Positions 62,007 through 64,000 of a stretch of 64,000 bases of DNA are shown here, piece by piece. This DNA is from Pegea sp. RAD2-039 (Eukaryota; Chordata; Thaliacea; Salpida; Salpidae). The stretch lies in NCBI GenBank assembly GCA_034620365.1, contig JAQGEQ010000363.1:2108001-2172000 (forward strand). The letters run 5' to 3'. The position numbers and the translations under genes were made by a program. The notes beneath the pieces are model-generated. The model was not told the origin of the DNA. It did no database searches and worked only from the letters and a program-made list of their open reading frames with translations. Within the stretch, counting starts at the first letter, position 1. Each line of letters opens with the position of its first letter.

Positions 62007-64000
62007 GACTCGAACTTTTTCAAGTAAATGATTTTTTTCATTTCTTACTTTTTTTAATTGGTGTTTTTTATTTAATAAATAACAACTAATTATGAATTTC
62101 AGTTTGGAATTATGTAGATTTTTTTATTTATCTTGAAAAGCATATTAAATAGAAAATATAATCAAAATTATCTTTAATTCAAAAGAAGACTGTTTGACAC
62201 AAAAAACTAAAAAAAAAATAGAATTCACCAATCTTTTATAAAATCAAAGAAACATTCGACTAAAATTAAAAGTCAAATATTAAAAAGAAGTTATTTAGTT
62301 GGATTTTTGATTTTTTGAATGAAGCTTCTGTGATTATATTTTATAATAAAGTTTAGCTTTCCGCAGTATAAGCATTGAAATATTTATTAATTCTTTATAG
62401 TTTAAATGAAAATTAATTTTTACCTATAAAGACGATTAGCTTATAAATGTATTGTAAAAATCAAAAGTTAACATTACTCCAGGAAAGCTTTATACACAAG
62501 CTTTAAAATTTCTTGGTCTAAACTAGATTTTGTTTAATATTTTCTTTTAACTTGTAAAATTATAAACAAAATATTGAAAAATACTATAATTTTATTGTAG
62601 ATTCATCATTTCGACTCTTATTTCCAGGAATTACTCAACAACTTTATTAGAACGTTGTTTGCAAATTAAAAGTAAAAATTAACTAAATGCTGGTCACTAA
62701 ATAATTACTAATTGTTTATCAAATATTGTTGACTGTTTAAATGAAGTAATCGTAAAGTTGATATAAATACCGTCTGCATGAGTTTTAACAAAAAACAATT
62801 TAAGAGAATTTAACAGATATTAGAACATTATTCCTAACAAACTCAAAAATCTTTCCAACTTATATGCCAACCATACAGTTGATGTTGAGGTTGAATACGA
62901 CTTACTTGCTAACAGTGAGTTTTAATGATGAAAGAACTAATTAATTGAAAGTGCACAAAAACAATTTATTGAAAAAGTAGGTTATTTCAAGACATAACAA
63001 AAAGGTAAGCTATAAACTTTTAATTTGCTTGTAAAAGCGTGGTCCAAAAAATTGTCACTTTTTAGTGTTTTAGTAAAGCGCTCATTCTAATCACTAGTCA
63101 AAGAGCTTTTTAAGATTTGAAGTCAGAAGATACAGTTTTTTATATCGTTTTATCATTTTGGACGAGCTTAAACTAATTTATCTTATTCTTGTTCCTCTTA
63201 TATTGTATTCCTCTTTTTTTACTTTACTTTTTTTGTATTTCAGCTATTTTCAAGTAGTTCAAGATTTTTTGATAAAAATTTTGTTTGTTATAATATTTTA
63301 ATAAGCTGAATAACTTTTAATGAACCTAGACATTAAGTTACTTAGCATATGAATAAGTGCTTCTCAATAATTTAAAGCTAGCGATCCATTTTTATTAGAC
63401 CTTTCTGAATCGAAAAACGTGCGACTGAAGTTGTAAAAAAAGCAATAAAAATGGAAAGAAAGCTTTTCTGCTTCTAATTTAAAGTTATAGCTAAGTTTGA
63501 TTTTACATTTTTTTACCGAGCTAAGAGCTCTTATTTCATCAAGAAAGTATATTAAACTTGTTTATCATAAACAACAAAATTTTCTAAAAGCTGTAGTGGA
63601 AACTATAGTTCTTAAATCTTAAAAAATTAATAATTATGATTTTATAATTATTTTTTAATTTTAGATAACACTTATAGAAAAATATATAACAGTTTTAGTT
63701 TCTAAAGATGTTTTATCTATTATTATTTTTGATAAACATTTGCTGAACCCTCATGAATAAAAGCTCATAATAGCACACACAGATTTTTAACAAATTCAAA
63801 CTCATGGGAATCTAATAAAAATTGGTATTGCCTTCTGCCAAATTATTAAATAATTTTGAATGGTTGAAGCAGCTTATGTGACAATCAATTTTAATTTTGT
63901 ATAAATATATTTTTACCTTAAATTTATGATTTTTTCTGATTGCAACAATTTTAATGTAGTAGACTTATTGCTTCAAAATACTTTAGAAAATGTTGATATA
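62007..64000. other. A+T-rich flank, no gene recognised
   Basis: It starts with the aminopeptidase 3' flank; AATAAA-type signals occur near 62073. The rest has many stops in all frames and no recognisable element. Confidence 0.5.

Overview
The window is A+T-rich nuclear DNA from an animal. It has spliced genes with GT-AG introns, pyrimidine-rich acceptors (mostly TTTCAG, TTTTAG or TTACAG), TATA-box promoters, non-LTR retrotransposons and a tRNA-derived SINE. A GPI-type aminopeptidase P with a signal peptide and a 50-kDa-class hexokinase fit an invertebrate. The sequence does not let me name the phylum. Gene models below were built by hand from splice signals, frame continuity and family motifs; there is no transcript evidence.

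Layout. 1-3.3 kb: no gene seen. 3.3-8.1 kb (+): a 19-exon gene for an unrecognised 660-residue protein ending in leucine-rich repeats. 8.4-8.9 kb: a decayed tRNA-headed repeat. 10.2-10.6 kb (-): single-exon SmD3. 12.1-12.3 kb: a SINE. 12.8-14.3 kb: an internally deleted LINE. 15.3-15.9 kb: a second LINE remnant. 17.8-22.7 kb (-) and 30.3-33.3 kb (+): two divergently oriented hexokinase paralogues with the same 10-exon design. Between them, at 24.7-28.0 kb (-), lies a 5'-truncated LINE. 33.8-45.3 kb and 54.0-56.4 kb: four copies (S1 to S4) of a secreted, coiled-coil, cysteine-containing protein family that I do not recognise. 50.2-51.9 kb (-): a truncated inverted copy of an aminopeptidase P gene. 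57.2-62.0 kb (+): the complete aminopeptidase P gene (17 exons, 686 residues).

The most striking property is repeated inverted duplication. Three different genes each have a (-) copy on the left and a (+) copy on the right. S1/S2 form a palindrome with arms of about 3 kb around a spacer of about 1.1 kb. The aminopeptidase has a 1.73 kb inverted fragment that starts and stops inside exons. The two hexokinases are clearly diverged, yet share two near-identical tracts (about 0.9 kb and 0.18 kb) that run through introns and end sharply inside exons, as expected of gene conversion between inverted paralogues. The S family is the best candidate for an undescribed system. All four members keep the same nine-exon plan, most exon lengths are identical to the base, and S3 has been remodelled into a basic, cysteine- and histidine-rich form. 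The SINE, the deleted LINE and the long LINE share one 3' tail with a small stem-loop, a LINE/SINE partnership.
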